Shown: piece by piece, positions 1 to 7,918 of the stretch | How positions within the stretch are numbered: the first letter of the stretch is position 1 | Layout of the letters: each line of letters opens with the position of its first letter | Source: Acidobacteriota bacterium | Lineage (GTDB): Bacteria > Acidobacteriota > Blastocatellia > Pyrinomonadales > Pyrinomonadaceae | Reading direction: 5' to 3' | DNA length: 64,000 nt | NCBI GenBank assembly: GCA_016713675.1 | Contig: JADJOS010000001.1 | Span: forward strand, 1,488,001-1,552,000 | Made by a program: the position numbers and the translations under genes | The notes under the pieces: model-generated | Told to the model about the DNA's origin: nothing | Databases searched by the model: none | The model's input: only the letters and a program-made list of their open reading frames with translations

Positions 1-1620
1 GCCACTCGCCGTCTCAAACTCCTTCACCAGATCTTCCCAACCTGCATTCGCATACTCGTGCTTCTTCAAAAACGCGCGGACGGCGGTTTGGAATTTGTCG
101 GGGCCGAGGTAGAACTCGGCTTGTTTTAGGAACGACGGGGCTTTGCGATAGACGATGTTGCCGTAGGCGCTTTTGGCGGAATTCAGGTTCGCGATCTCCT
201 GGTAGATGGGCGTGGTGCCTTTGGTGGAGTCGGTGAGGTAGGCGGCCTGTTTGTTGCGTTCGTAGAAGACCTTCCAGGCGTTGTATTCGGGCATCACCTT
301 TTCGAGCGTCTTGTACGCCATGAACTCGGCAAAGCCTTCCTTTAGCCACAGGTCGTCGAACCATTTCATCGTCACCGTGTCGCCAAACCACTGATGCGCC
401 GCTTCGTGAAAGATGACGTTGGCACGCGAGATGTAGTCGTTCTTGGTCGGCTCCTGCGGAAAGATGACGGACGCCTCACGCAAAAAAGTCGCCCCGGCGT
501 GCTCCATCCCGCCAAACGGAAACTCGGGGATCAGCACAATGTCGTACTTAGGGAACGGGAATTTGTAGTCGAAATAGGTTTCGAGATATTTAATGCCCTC
601 GCGGTTAAGCCGAAAGACCTCGGCCGCGTGAGGCTTGAACTTGGCGGCTTGGGATTTGCGGACGTAGATCGAGGTCGGCGGCTTGGTCTTGTCAGAACCG
701 CCTGCGTGAGCGGGCGGCGTGGAGGTGGCATTGCTCGGACGTTGAACAGTGGGTCCCGACGTTGATTTCGCGATAGCGTTCGTGCCGCCCACTAACGTAA
801 GCGGTTCTGACATTTGCTCGAACTGCCCGGCCGCGAATGCGAAGACGTAGGTGCTGATGGGTTTGGTTTCTTCAGTAACACATAACGGACCATGGCCGGT
901 CATAAAGGTTCCCGCATCGGAATTTGAAATAAATTTCCAGTCATTTGGTATCATCGGGCAAACCGTAAACCTCGCCTTCAGATCCGGCTGGTCGAAGACG
1001 GGGAAGGCGGTGCTGGCGTCGGACGGGACGAAGAGCGAGTAGATGTATTCCGCTCCGTCCTCTTTATCCACATACCGCGTGATCGCCGACCCGCTGGTCA
1101 ATATCGGCGAAGTGAAATCGAGCTTGATGACGTTCTCGCCGACGACGACGCCGTCGCGGAAGATGAGGTGTTCGTTATGCTCGGTGAACGCGACGGCTGC
1201 TTCCGGGCTCCCCTCCTTACGAAGGAGGGGTGGCGGCGTTTCGCCGACGGGGTGGTTCTCTGCCACGCGGCCATTCACAGTAACCGCAGAAATGGTTGAA
1301 AGCTGCTCACTTCCCTTGATCTTGCGCCAATCGAGGATAAGCAGAGAACCACCCCGTCCGCCCAAAGCGGCGTCCACCCCTCCTTCGTAAGGAGGGGAGC
1401 CGTCTGGTGACACGGTGAGCACCTTTACGCGGATCTCCATCGTCCCTTTCAGCACCGGCGACATCTTTACGAGGGTTAGGTTTAGCTTGTATCGAACATC
1501 GCTGTATCTCGCGGCACGCCATTTAGCGAGGTCGTGCGAAACGCCGGGTTCGATGGCGGGAACCTGTGCAAGAGCCGTCACTGCTGCGAATACCGTGATA
1601 AATAAGAGCCGAAACAGCAT
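1..1620 (-). CDS. Exported M1-family zinc aminopeptidase (partial, runs off the left edge)
   Basis: Cleaves N-terminal residues from peptides, probably in the periplasm. The frame is open from the ATG at 1620 to the window edge (540 codons seen, C-terminus missing). Residues 1-19 form a signal peptide ending ALA-Q. The zinc site HEAAH is at residues 405-409 with the third ligand Glu at 428 in LKEGFAEF, exactly the HEXXH-X18-E spacing of M1 enzymes. The substrate motif reads GGMEH (about 370-374) where the family has GAMEN, so Asn is replaced by His. Three palindromic DNA repeats sit in frame at residues ~73-93, ~119-138 and ~270-310, which explains why the catalytic motifs lie about 100 residues further from the start than in E. 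coli PepN. It stands alone, with a minisatellite upstream. Family assignment is secure; substrate is unknown. Confidence 0.93.
   Translation of the reverse strand, partial: MLFRLLFITVFAAVTALAQVPAIEPGVSHDLAKWRAARYSDVRYKLNLTLVKMSPVLKGTMEIRVKVLTVSPDGSPPYEGGVDAALGGRGGSLLILDWRKIKGSEQLSTISAVTVNGRVAENHPVGETPPPLLRKEGSPEAAVAFTEHNEHLIFRDGVVVGENVIKLDFTSPILTSGSAITRYVDKEDGAEYIYSLFVPSDASTAFPVFDQPDLKARFTVCPMIPNDWKFISNSDAGTFMTGHGPLCVTEETKPISTYVFAFAAGQFEQMSEPLTLVGGTNAIAKSTSGPTVQRPSNATSTPPAHAGGSDKTKPPTSIYVRKSQAAKFKPHAAEVFRLNREGIKYLETYFDYKFPFPKYDIVLIPEFPFGGMEHAGATFLREASVIFPQEPTKNDYISRANVIFHEAAHQWFGDTVTMKWFDDLWLKEGFAEFMAYKTLEKVMPEYNAWKVFYERNKQAAYLTDSTKGTTPIYQEIANLNSAKSAYGNIVYRKAPSFLKQAEFYLGPDKFQTAVRAFLKKHEYANAGWEDLVKEFETASG
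690..812. repeat. In-frame palindromic insertion inside the M1 gene (type 2)
   Basis: Two 29-bp arms, 690-718 and 784-812, are inverted copies of each other with about four mismatches; each arm runs TGTCAGAACCGC to GGGCGGC. The whole is 123 bp, or 41 codons, and reads through without a stop. It encodes a low-complexity Ser/Thr/Pro/Gly stretch between FAAGQFEQ and KTKPPTSIYV, where other M1 enzymes have a short turn. A degenerate relative of the arm may lie at 43994-44021. Confidence 0.75.
1207..1263 (+). repeat. In-frame palindromic insertion inside the M1 gene (type 1, copy B)
   Basis: About 57 bp beginning GCTCCCCTCC and ending GGTTCTCTGC. It contains the palindrome CCCCTCCTT-ACG-AAGGAGGGG and a second small palindrome around GGCGTTTCGCC. 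It is the inverted twin of 1341-1401. In the gene it is translated as a Pro-rich peptide (NHPVGETPPPLLRKEG) with no frame disruption. Confidence 0.8.
1341..1401 (-). repeat. In-frame palindromic insertion inside the M1 gene (type 1, copy A)
   Basis: Reverse-oriented copy of the element at 1207-1263, sharing the CCCCTCCTTACGAAGGAGGGG core and the GGTTCTCTGC end and differing mainly in the middle. In the gene it is read in the other orientation and gives GSPPYEGGVDAALGGRGGS. Both orientations of the same element are therefore tolerated as coding sequence in one protein. Confidence 0.8.
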
Positions 1621-1682
1621 ATCTTTTGATTCCTCGTAGTCAATTGTACGTTCACTGCATTACACATCTAGGATATCACCGT

Positions 1683-1891
1683 GCGCAGAGCCTTCCGCGA
1701 GTTGCGCAAAGCCCTTCGCGAGTTGCGCAAAGCCTTCCGCGAAGTGGCAGAGCCTTCCGCGAGTTGCGCAAAGCCTTCCGCGAAGTGCGCAGAGCCTTCC
1801 GCGAGTTGCGCAAAGCCCTTCGCGAGTTGCGCAAAGCCTTCCGCGAAGTGCGCAAAGCCATCCGCGAAGTGCGCAAAGCCGTTGGCGGGAA
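1683..1891. repeat. 21-bp minisatellite, ten units
   Basis: Ten tandem units with consensus GCGCAAAGCCTTCCGCGAAGT fill 1683-1891. All are 21 bp except the fourth (1746-1765), which has lost one base; the last unit is degenerate. Because 21 is a multiple of three and the units lack stops, several frames on both strands stay open, including a heptad peptide LRKAFRE. The array occupies the gene-free stretch 1621-2048 between the M1 start and the TonB-domain gene. Confidence 0.9.
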
Positions 1892-1989
1892 GCGCGATGG
1901 CAAGGTTATCGGCTACAGTGGCATTCATATTGCACACTATCGGACCCGTTAGTCCCGCGACCTCAATACGATATATTTCTCAAATAACT

Positions 1990-2023
1990 TAGGCGGCAAA
2001 CCTTGCGAAAAGGTTGCCGCCTA
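1990..2023 (-). terminator. Hairpin downstream of the TonB-domain gene
   Basis: TAGGCGGCAA and TTGCCGCCTA are complementary arms, extended by CCTT/AAGG around a GCGA-type loop. It lies 26 bp after the stop of the minus-strand gene at 2049. The T-tract after it on that strand is weak (AAGTTATTTG). Confidence 0.6.
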
Positions 2024-2048
2024 TGGGTCGTTCAAATATCACTCAATG

Positions 2049-3270
2049 CTACAGATTGAAGTTAAAGCTCACAAAACCGTTCGCACGGACCGGCTGGCCG
2101 TCGCGCATAAAGGGTTTGAATCGCCATTTGAGGATCGCGTCTTTGGCCGCTCCTTGCAGCATCGTCGGGCCGCTGGCTTTTCGAACCTCGGCGACCTCGC
2201 CTTTTTCATCGACGGTGAATTCGACCTTGACGACGCCGGTCGCGCGCATCGTTTTGGCTGCCGGCGGATATGTAGGCTGTGCCTGTTTGGTCGCGTACGG
2301 TATCAGCGATCCGACATCGAGCGGCGAACCGTCGGTTGATGCGGCCGTGTTATTCGCGGGCGGTGTCGGTTTGCGGCTGTTCTTTGGCCGGAGCGGATCG
2401 GATAATGATCGGTTTGTCGTTCTTGGCGACCGTATTGTCAGCGGGTTTGGTGTTCGTTTGTTTTACTTCGCGGTCGCGGACCGTCTGCTGCTTTGTTTCG
2501 ACGACCGGCTGCATCACGACGGGTGTTGTGATTGCCGGCTTTGTATTTGCAGCGACTGTGCTGGTGTTGCCGGCGGCCAACGGGCTTTCGGTGACGGCGC
2601 TGACGACGCTGCGGGTATTGACCATCTGCTCACGCGTGTCGGCGACCTCGTCCTTCCATTTACGAGCGTCGTAATCGTCGCGGGCGAGGATGCTGCGTGA
2701 ATTGCTCGCTTCCTCAAGCATCGCCATCGCGTCGGCAGATCTCGCAGGCGTTTTGCTGATTTCTTTTGATTGCTCGATGACAAGCTCGAGCGTCTCGCGC
2801 ATCTTTTCGAGATCGTTGAGAACCTCGAGCGGCAGCGTCCGATCGGACACGCTAAGCCCCAAGGAACGATAGCGTTCGGCACGGTTCTTGGCATCCTTGA
2901 CGACCTGGCCGGCGATCGCGTTGTAAAACGCGGCGGCGTTGGCCTTATTAGATTTTTGTGCGGTGAAATATACGTTGAGAAATTCCTGAGCGCGTTTGAA
3001 ATCGCCCTGTTCGAGATAGCTGTTCATCAGCAGGACGTTGACCACGCCCTGGACCGACACGTCGGCCGTTTCCTTGCGGATATTCTCCAGCTCGTAGATC
3101 GCGGCGTTGTAATTGCGGACGGCGATGTAGGCTTTCGCCTTAGAGATGCGGTCTCGCATCACGTCGCCCGAGGTCGGCGCCGTCGGCACATCCTGTGCCT
3201 GTGCGATAAAGATAAGAACCAGTAAATTAACGAAGACTGCAGAGCAAAACCTTCTGACATTTAACGGCAT
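2049..3270 (-). pseudogene. Exported TonB C-terminal-domain protein, split by a one-base frameshift
   Basis: The first frame (3270-2350) gives 306 residues: a signal peptide ending AQAQD, a helical TPR-like region (about 40-210) and a Thr/Ala/Lys/Pro-rich linker, then stops at TAA. The next frame continues without a gap as NNTAAST, DVGSLIPYA and a clear TonB C-terminal domain (YPPAAKTMRATG, VEFTVDEKGEV, AILKWRFKPF) to the TAG at 2049. Removing one C from the CCC run just before 2352 restores a single ~405-residue protein. Either the locus is truly broken or this is a sequence error. TonB C-terminal domains contact outer-membrane partners, but here there is only a cleavable signal, so classical energy transduction is doubtful. 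Confidence 0.8.
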
Positions 3271-3408
3271 TTAGAGTCCTCCCATTGACTTAAATTTTCC
3301 GTAAAGGTCAAGCGAACTTAAACGTGAAGGCTCACTTGTACGACCCGTTCCAAATTTCATAACGCTACCAAATAATCACGCTTTCGAGCCTTTGTTGGGC
3401 CCGCTAAA

Positions 3409-4833
3409 TCATTGCCTTAAGCTTTCGATGATTTTTTTGCGGTATGCGTTTGCGTCTTTCTTTATACCACTTTCGTTCAGCGTGAGCAACCGCCGGTCGA
3501 GCATCACGACACGGCCGTTGATAATGACTGTGCGGACATCCGTCGCCTTGGTCGAGTAAACGAGCGACGAATAAATGTTGAAATATGGCACCTGATTGAG
3601 GCTGTCGAGATCGACGATGGCGATGTCGGCACGCTTGCCGGTCTCGATCGAACCGGTGATCTTGTCGAGATGCAAGGCACGTGCACCGCGGATTGTAGCC
3701 ATTTCGAATGCCTGTTCGGCGGGCAGTGTTTTGGGGTCGCCCGTGGTGAGTTTGTGGAGCTTGGCGGCGAGGTCCATCTCTTCCCACATGTCGAGATCGT
3801 TGTTCGACGCTGCGCCGTCGGTGCCGAGGCCGACCGCGACATTTTTGGCAAGCATCGCCGCGATCGGTGCGGTGCCGGACGCAAGTTTCATATTCGACGT
3901 CGGGCAATGAGCGGCTCCGACGCCTCGCGTCTTGTAAATATCGATCTCGTCAGTCGACAGCCAAACGCTGTGTGCAGCGATCGTCCGATCCGACAAAAAA
4001 CCGATGCTGTCGAGATACGCGGCAGGCGTTTTGCCGTATTGGGCGAGGATATCGTCACGTTCTTTCTTCGTCTCTGCGACATGGATAACCACTGTCGAAT
4101 TCAAGCGGTCAGACTGAGCTTTTATGGCTTTGAGAGTTGCGGTCTCAAGCGTGTACGGTGCGTGCGGAGCCGCTGCGGGAATGATCAGCGAATCGTTTTT
4201 CCATTTGTTGATGAATTTCTCGGTATAGGCTAATGCCGCCTCGGGCGTCTTGTTGTCAGAGACAGGGAATCTGATGATCGTCTCGCCCAAGACGCCGCGC
4301 ATTCCCGCTTTTTTCGTTTCGTCTGCGACGGCATCCTCAAAGTAATACATGTCGCAATACGTCGTGGTCCCGCCTTTTATCATCTCGGCGAGCCCAAGCC
4401 GAGTTCCGGCCCGCACGAATTGCTCGTTCACATTCTTCGCTTCGGCCGGGAATATGAACTTCGTCAGCCAATCATTCAGATCGAGATCGTCCGAGATACC
4501 GCGAAACAACGACATCGCCGCGTGCGTGTGAGTATTTATCAGCCCGGGAATGACGGCCTTGCCGTTGGCGCTGATCGTTTGCTTCGCTCTGAGATTCTTT
4601 GTTACCACCGCCCGCGTCCCGACCATCGCAATCTTGCCGTCCTTGATCGCAACCGCTCCATCCTCGATCACACGGCGTGTGCCGTCCATCGTCACCACCG
4701 TCCCGCCAACGATCAACAGGTCACAACTCCACGGCGCCACATACTTCTCCGTATGCGGAATCCGCTGCGCAAGGGTCGAAATTGAAAATGTTAAAAGGAG
4801 GAATGTTGTAAAGAAAAATTTCAGCTTATCCAT
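3409..4833 (-). CDS. Exported amidohydrolase, S-adenosylhomocysteine/5'-methylthioadenosine deaminase-like
   Basis: Member of the metal-dependent amidohydrolases that deaminate the adenine ring of SAH or MTA. The start at 4833 gives a signal peptide (MDKLKFFFTTFLLL...STLAQ); longer versions read through an intergenic repeat and are unlikely. Visible motifs are the metal-binding HTH in GLINTHTHAAMS, VVIHVAE, IAAHSVW and the catalytic Asp in GLGTDGAASNN, all in family order, and a C-terminal composite-domain strand (GKRADIAIVDLD). Most family members are cytosolic, so the signal peptide is unusual. It is the last gene of the nucleoside cluster, 104 bp after cytidine deaminase. Substrate could also be another purine or guanine-like compound. 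Confidence 0.88.
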   Translation of the reverse strand: MDKLKFFFTTFLLLTFSISTLAQRIPHTEKYVAPWSCDLLIVGGTVVTMDGTRRVIEDGAVAIKDGKIAMVGTRAVVTKNLRAKQTISANGKAVIPGLINTHTHAAMSLFRGISDDLDLNDWLTKFIFPAEAKNVNEQFVRAGTRLGLAEMIKGGTTTYCDMYYFEDAVADETKKAGMRGVLGETIIRFPVSDNKTPEAALAYTEKFINKWKNDSLIIPAAAPHAPYTLETATLKAIKAQSDRLNSTVVIHVAETKKERDDILAQYGKTPAAYLDSIGFLSDRTIAAHSVWLSTDEIDIYKTRGVGAAHCPTSNMKLASGTAPIAAMLAKNVAVGLGTDGAASNNDLDMWEEMDLAAKLHKLTTGDPKTLPAEQAFEMATIRGARALHLDKITGSIETGKRADIAIVDLDSLNQVPYFNIYSSLVYSTKATDVRTVIINGRVVMLDRRLLTLNESGIKKDANAYRKKIIESLRQ

Positions 4834-4869
4834 AGCTGAAGTTACATCAAATAGGCGGACGAAGGCAAC

Positions 4870-4936
4870 TTGCCGCGAAAAAGCACAAAAGGCGCAAAAG
4901 CGGTTTTTGCATTTTCTGAGCCCGATCGCGGCCAAA
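4870..4936. repeat. Palindromic intergenic repeat (TTGCCGCGA family)
   Basis: Ends TTGCCGCGA (4870-4878) and TCGCGGCCAAA (4926-4936) are inverted and enclose an A/C-rich stretch with a smaller hairpin GCAAAAGCGGTTTTTGC. A second copy with the same ends is at 50792-50897. It fills the gap between the deaminase-like gene and cytidine deaminase. Confidence 0.7.
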
Positions 4937-4937
4937 T

Positions 4938-5330
4938 CTACTTCAAAAACTTCGAATCAAATGCTCTCGGCAGGAGTTCGCTCATCATGATGGTCTCGGT
5001 GTTTCCGTGGAGATTTGAGAGGATCACGGGCACATCGCCGCAGAATTCCCAAATGATCTGACGGCAAACGCCGCACGGTGGCGTTAGTTCCTCGGTATCG
5101 ACTACGACGGCTATTTGCTTGAATCGCTTTTCGCCGCGGGAGATACCTTTCCAAATAGCTACCCGCTCGGCACAGACAGTGAGGCCGTAACTCGCACTCT
5201 CAACGTTGCAGCCTATGTAGATGTCACCGCTTTCGCCCTCGACGGCCGCACCGACCTGAAAGTTGGAATACGGGGCGTATGCGTTTTCACGAGCTTCGAT
5301 CGCGGCATTGATCAGTTCTTTTATTTCCAT
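4938..5330 (-). CDS. cdd: Cytidine deaminase
   Basis: Converts cytidine and deoxycytidine to uridine forms in pyrimidine salvage; cytosolic homotetramer type. The protein starts MEIKELINAAIEAREN and carries YAPYSNFQVGAAV, the catalytic CAE (SYGLTVCAERVA) and the zinc ligands PPCGVCRQ. The start at 5330 gives 130 residues, matching the short tetrameric family; an upstream ATG at 5354 overlapping the uridine kinase end is possible. It follows udk directly and should be co-transcribed with it. Confidence 0.95.
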   Translation of the reverse strand: MEIKELINAAIEARENAYAPYSNFQVGAAVEGESGDIYIGCNVESASYGLTVCAERVAIWKGISRGEKRFKQIAVVVDTEELTPPCGVCRQIIWEFCGDVPVILSNLHGNTETIMMSELLPRAFDSKFLK

Positions 5331-5340
5331 CAACGTTACT

Positions 5341-5973
5341 TCATTTCCGGCCATCGGCGGCCAATTCCTTATTCAACTTTCGCTGCACTAACCCGCATAG
5401 CACCTCGACCGTCACGCCGGTCTGGGCGCCTTCGGGGATGATGATATCAGCGTGGCGTTTCGACGGCTCGACAAATTCGTAATGCATCGGCCGGATCGTG
5501 CGTTCGTACTGCTCTAATGTGCGCTCGAATGTGCGTCCGCGTTCGGTTATGTCACGCCTCAAACGCCGCATTAAGCGAATATCGTCCGGCGTATCGACAT
5601 AAACACGCACGTCAAGCAGGTCCAAGACCCGCGGTTCGGCAAATATCAAAATCCCCTCGACGATGACGACCGGACGCGGTTCGATGATCTCGATCTTCTC
5701 GCTGCGAGTGTGCGTCGCAAAATCGTACAGCGGCATCTCGATCGACAAGCCCTGCTTTAAGCGCAAGATGTGATTGACCAGCATATCGCTGTCGAGGGAA
5801 TCAGGATGATCGAAATTCGCCTGGTGCCGCTCGTCAAGCGGCATGTCCGAGAGGTTGCGGTAATACGAATCCTGCTCGACCAACACCACATTTTGCGCGC
5901 TGACCGCCTCGACGATCGAACGCGCGATCGTCGTCTTTCCCGAACCAGTTCCACCGCAAATTCCTATGATCAT
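5341..5973 (-). CDS. udk: Uridine kinase
   Basis: Phosphorylates uridine and cytidine to UMP/CMP. Walker A GGTGSGKTT at residues 7-15, VLVEQDSYYRNLSDMPLDER (substrate region), FDHPDSLD, VVIVEGILIF (Walker B region) and the lid RRLRRDITERGRT are all in family order. The length of 210 is typical. It sits between purine nucleoside phosphorylase (81 bp upstream) and cdd (10 bp downstream), consistent with nucleoside salvage. Confidence 0.96.
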   Translation of the reverse strand: MIIGICGGTGSGKTTIARSIVEAVSAQNVVLVEQDSYYRNLSDMPLDERHQANFDHPDSLDSDMLVNHILRLKQGLSIEMPLYDFATHTRSEKIEIIEPRPVVIVEGILIFAEPRVLDLLDVRVYVDTPDDIRLMRRLRRDITERGRTFERTLEQYERTIRPMHYEFVEPSKRHADIIIPEGAQTGVTVEVLCGLVQRKLNKELAADGRK

Positions 5974-5984
5974 AAAAATATTTT

Positions 5985-6056
5985 AACCGCAGAGACGCAA
6001 AGACGCAGAGAAAGGGAATAAGTTTTTACCTCGGCGTCTCCGCCTCTCCGCGGTTC
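5985..6056. repeat. Palindromic repeat (AACCGCAGAGACGC family)
   Basis: The left arm AACCGCAGAGACGC and the right arm GGCGTCTCCGC...GCGGTT form an imperfect hairpin. The right arm runs into the PNP stop codon (GGT TGA), so the gene ends inside the repeat. It occupies the whole PNP-udk gap on the transcript. Confidence 0.65.
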
Positions 6057-6912
6057 AACCGATCTTTGAAACGATCCTGCGAAGAAGTTCCTTGAAAACC
6101 TCCGCGACCCTCGCCCCCGTTTCCATCACTTCTTCGTGATTTATCGGCTCGTCGCTCATGCCGGCGGCGAGATTTGTGATGCACGAGATGCCGAGAACGC
6201 GGGTGCCCTGATGGCGGGCGGCGATGGCCTCGGGTACGGTGGACATGCCGACGGCATCGGCGCCATATTCTCGAAGCATACGTATCTCCGCAGGTGTCTC
6301 ATACGTCGGTCCCGACAGGCCGCAGTAGATGCCGCGGTGCATAAAATCGATCTTCTCTTTGTCGAGGCCTTTTTCAAACCGCTCGTGTGAGATCGCCTTT
6401 GCTTCCCCGCTCGCGATGTCCTGAAACTCACGGTCATAGACGTCGCTCATATCAGGAAAACGCGGCCCGAATCGACTGTCGTTCGGCCCTCGAAGCGGAT
6501 TGACGCCCATGCAGTTGAGGTGATCGGTGATAAGCATCAGGCTGCCGGGGATCATATCCGAATTAAGGCTACCGGCGGCATTCGTCAGGACTAGATTCTT
6601 AATACCGAGCAAGCCAAACGTACGGACAGGCATCATCACCTGTTCCATCTCATAGCCTTCGTAATAATGAAATCGGCCTTGTTGTACGGCAACCGCCATG
6701 CCGCCGATCTCGCCTAAAACAAGCTGGCCCGCATGCCCCTCGACTGTAGAACGCGCAAAACCCGGGACCTGCTCATATGGTATCTTCACCGCATTCTCGA
6801 GTTCGTCCGCAAACGCACCCAGGCCACTGCCGAGCACGATCGCCGTCGCGGTCTCACCGGAATATTTTGATCTGATAAACGCCGCCGCCTCAGCAGCTTT
6901 TTCGTATGACAT
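6055..6912 (-). CDS. Purine nucleoside phosphorylase, trimeric (class I)
   Basis: Phosphorolyses inosine and guanosine to base plus ribose-1-phosphate. The phosphate loop VLGSGLGAFAD, the GHAGQLV phosphate ligand, HYYEGY, LTNAAGSLN, and the base-binding GPTYETPAEIRML and ISCITNLAAG segments are all present. The length of 285 fits the trimeric eukaryote-like family and not the hexameric DeoD type. It lies 84 bp after the second permease, separated by a hairpin, and before udk. Confidence 0.95.
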   Translation of the reverse strand: MSYEKAAEAAAFIRSKYSGETATAIVLGSGLGAFADELENAVKIPYEQVPGFARSTVEGHAGQLVLGEIGGMAVAVQQGRFHYYEGYEMEQVMMPVRTFGLLGIKNLVLTNAAGSLNSDMIPGSLMLITDHLNCMGVNPLRGPNDSRFGPRFPDMSDVYDREFQDIASGEAKAISHERFEKGLDKEKIDFMHRGIYCGLSGPTYETPAEIRMLREYGADAVGMSTVPEAIAARHQGTRVLGISCITNLAAGMSDEPINHEEVMETGARVAEVFKELLRRIVSKIG

Positions 6913-6944
6913 AAATTTTCGGAATGTCAGATTAACATAGAAAA

Positions 6945-6971
6945 ACGCAGATGCATCAATTACATCTGCGT
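6945..6971 (-). repeat. Intercistronic hairpin between the permease and PNP genes
   Basis: ACGCAGATG and CATCTGCGT are perfect 9-bp arms separated by a 9-bp loop. It has no T-run on the minus strand, so it is more likely an mRNA-stabilising or attenuating structure, or a trimmed dispersed repeat, than a strong terminator. Confidence 0.5.
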
Positions 6972-6996
6972 AATCCGGGCAAAACTGTGATCGAAT

Positions 6997-7917
6997 CTAG
7001 TTCTCTTTTCTATATGGAATTCCTAACGCCTTTGGAGCCCGTGACAGGCCGATAAATCCAGCGAGGACGATGATCGTCAAAACATACGGGATCATCTGGA
7101 TGAATTGGACCGGGATGTCTTCACCGGACGGCATTTTTACTACACCTTGTAATTGGATCGCTAAAGCCTCAGTAAATCCGAAAAAAAGACAAGCGAACAG
7201 GACAGGGATCGGTTTCCACTTTGCGAGGATCAATGCCGCGAGGGCGATATAGCCTCGGCCGGCAGTCATTCCGCGAGTGAATAATGACGACTGGCCGATC
7301 GAGAGATATGCGCCGCCGGCCGCGGCCAGAACCCCTGAGATGACGACGGCGATGTATCGCAGACGGATAACGTTTACGCCGGCAGCGTCAGCAGCTTCAG
7401 GGTTTTCGCCCGTCGCCCGAAGACGCAGTCCGAACGGCGTTTTGTAAAGTACGTACCAGCAAACGGGCACTAGGACAAACGCCAAGATCGATGCTATCGA
7501 GACGCGGTTGTAAAAATAAGGAAGCAAAAATTCCTTGGCGATCTGCTGGGTCGACCCGGCCGAGTCATAGATCCTGCTGCTGATCACTGCCGGCAAACCG
7601 ATCATCAGCATCGTAATTGCAAACCCGGCAACGACCTGATCGGCCTCGAATTTGATCACGGCTACTGCATAAATCAAAGCGACAAACGCACCGGCGACAA
7701 TTCCGCATATGAAACCGATATAGGGATTCTGAAGTTCATACGTTGCCACGGCCCCGACAAAGGCCCCCGCCAGCATTAGTCCTTCGAGAGCAATGTTGAT
7801 CACACCTGCTCGCTCAGAGAACAGGCCGCCTAGCGCAGCGAAAATGAGCGGCGTTGCGAGTCGCACCGTCGAAAACAGCAAGATCAGAATAAATGCCGGT
7901 GTAAATAATTCGCCCAC
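6997..7917 (-). CDS. ABC transporter permease, nucleoside (BMP/NupQ) type
   Basis: Second inner-membrane subunit of a simple-sugar/nucleoside-type ABC importer (BPD_transp_2 fold). About eight hydrophobic segments are visible. Family motifs are the N-terminal APLIFAALGGLFSERAGVINIALEG-like segment (ATPLIFAALGGLFSERAG), GFICGIVAGA, and RLRATGENPEAADAAGV, the loop that contacts the ATPase. The start is the GTG at 7917, one base after the stop of the upstream permease and preceded by GAGG at a good distance, so translation is coupled. No ATPase or binding-protein gene is beside it. Confidence 0.92.
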   Translation of the reverse strand: MGELFTPAFILILLFSTVRLATPLIFAALGGLFSERAGVINIALEGLMLAGAFVGAVATYELQNPYIGFICGIVAGAFVALIYAVAVIKFEADQVVAGFAITMLMIGLPAVISSRIYDSAGSTQQIAKEFLLPYFYNRVSIASILAFVLVPVCWYVLYKTPFGLRLRATGENPEAADAAGVNVIRLRYIAVVISGVLAAAGGAYLSIGQSSLFTRGMTAGRGYIALAALILAKWKPIPVLFACLFFGFTEALAIQLQGVVKMPSGEDIPVQFIQMIPYVLTIIVLAGFIGLSRAPKALGIPYRKEN

Positions 7918-7918
7918 T

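Noticed and set aside
1683..1891. CRISPR-like array
   Set aside because: Units are adjacent 21-mers without unique spacers and no cas genes are in the window.
1626..1952. Reading frame of 108 residues with LRKAFRE heptads across the minisatellite
   Set aside because: Several frames on both strands are equally open because the 21-bp unit lacks stops; there is no ribosome binding site and a 1-bp deletion in one unit shifts the frame.
2014..2700. Plus-strand 228-residue reading frame
   Set aside because: Lies antisense to the frameshifted TonB-domain gene, whose protein has signal peptide and TonB motifs.
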